Source of the DNA: Gemmobacter aquarius
GTDB taxonomy: Bacteria > Pseudomonadota > Alphaproteobacteria > Rhodobacterales > Rhodobacteraceae
NCBI RefSeq assembly: GCF_003060865.1
Contig: NZ_CP028918.1
Coordinates: 3,522,001 to 3,586,000, forward strand
DNA: 64,000 nt
Reading direction: 5' to 3'
Positions 63,999 through 64,000 of this stretch are shown piece after piece. Below the pieces are notes generated by a model that searched no databases, was not told where the DNA came from, and saw only the letters and a list, made by a program, of their open reading frames with translations. The position numbers and the translations under genes were made by a program. The first letter of the stretch is position 1; each line of letters starts with the position of its first letter.

Positions 63999-64000
63999 GA

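Overview
The window is chromosomal DNA of a high-GC alphaproteobacterium, most likely a member of the Rhodobacteraceae (Rhodobacter, Gemmobacter and Tabrizicola relatives). This rests on the HslVU pair, the amgK-murU-addB-addA-trxA gene order, PmbA and CysQ in tandem, TimA-MltA-Smr in tandem, a DUF2125 protein, and the general codon use. No rRNA, tRNA, CRISPR array, integrase or transposase was seen. Nearly all of it is ordinary chromosomal gene content, tightly packed, with many ATGA/GTGA stop-start overlaps.

Layout. 1-3.5 kb: end of a histone-deacetylase-family gene, then xseB-ispA-dxs (isoprenoid precursors). 3.5-9.8 kb: a serine hydrolase, a TerC-type (manganese) exporter with a structured RNA leader, an SDR protein, AMP nucleosidase, HU and an EamA exporter. 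9.8-20.2 kb: a glutathione S-transferase remnant beside a WYL regulator, aroC (apparent frameshift), a crotonase/SDR pair, DUF2125, pmbA, cysQ, SdhAF4-like DUF1674, rsmB and corA. 20.2-26.3 kb: a TetR regulator divergent from a five-gene operon (polyamine-type ABC transporter, metallo-beta-lactamase-fold hydrolase, agmatinase-family ureohydrolase). 26.3-26.6 kb: a palindrome-rich spacer. 26.6-31.7 kb: autoregulated tetR-adaptor-RND efflux operon. 32.0-35.3 kb: a secreted collagen-like protein with an Asp/His tail, a GT4 glycosyltransferase, and a LapG-like cysteine proteinase on the other strand. 35.5-37.4 kb: a P1B-4 metal ATPase. 37.6-43.5 kb: a phosphorelay cluster (two paralogous hybrid kinases, a lone receiver, an Hpt protein and a receiver fused to a degenerate GGDEF-like domain). 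43.6-48.0 kb: HupE/UreJ-like protein divergent from DUF4198 protein, then a TRAP transporter lacking its binding protein. 48.1-56.8 kb: secB, fxsA, timA, mltA, smr, a soluble chemoreceptor, a lipoprotein alpha/beta hydrolase, hslUV and trxA. 56.9-64 kb: addA, addB (apparent frameshift), murU and the end of amgK.

The most unusual points are: (1) the collagen-like glycoprotein candidate, with 56 uninterrupted Gly-X-Thr triplets, followed by a glycosyltransferase gene; (2) the terC leader, with three perfect stems, one of which covers the ribosome binding site, and a perfect 17-bp tandem repeat just upstream of its promoter; (3) two conserved genes (aroC, addB) each broken by what looks like one missing G in a run of six G, which points to a sequencing error more than to real loss; (4) the self-contained phosphorelay gene set whose output domain is a catalytically dead-looking GGDEF. 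All assignments are from reading the sequence and from family knowledge; no database search was run.
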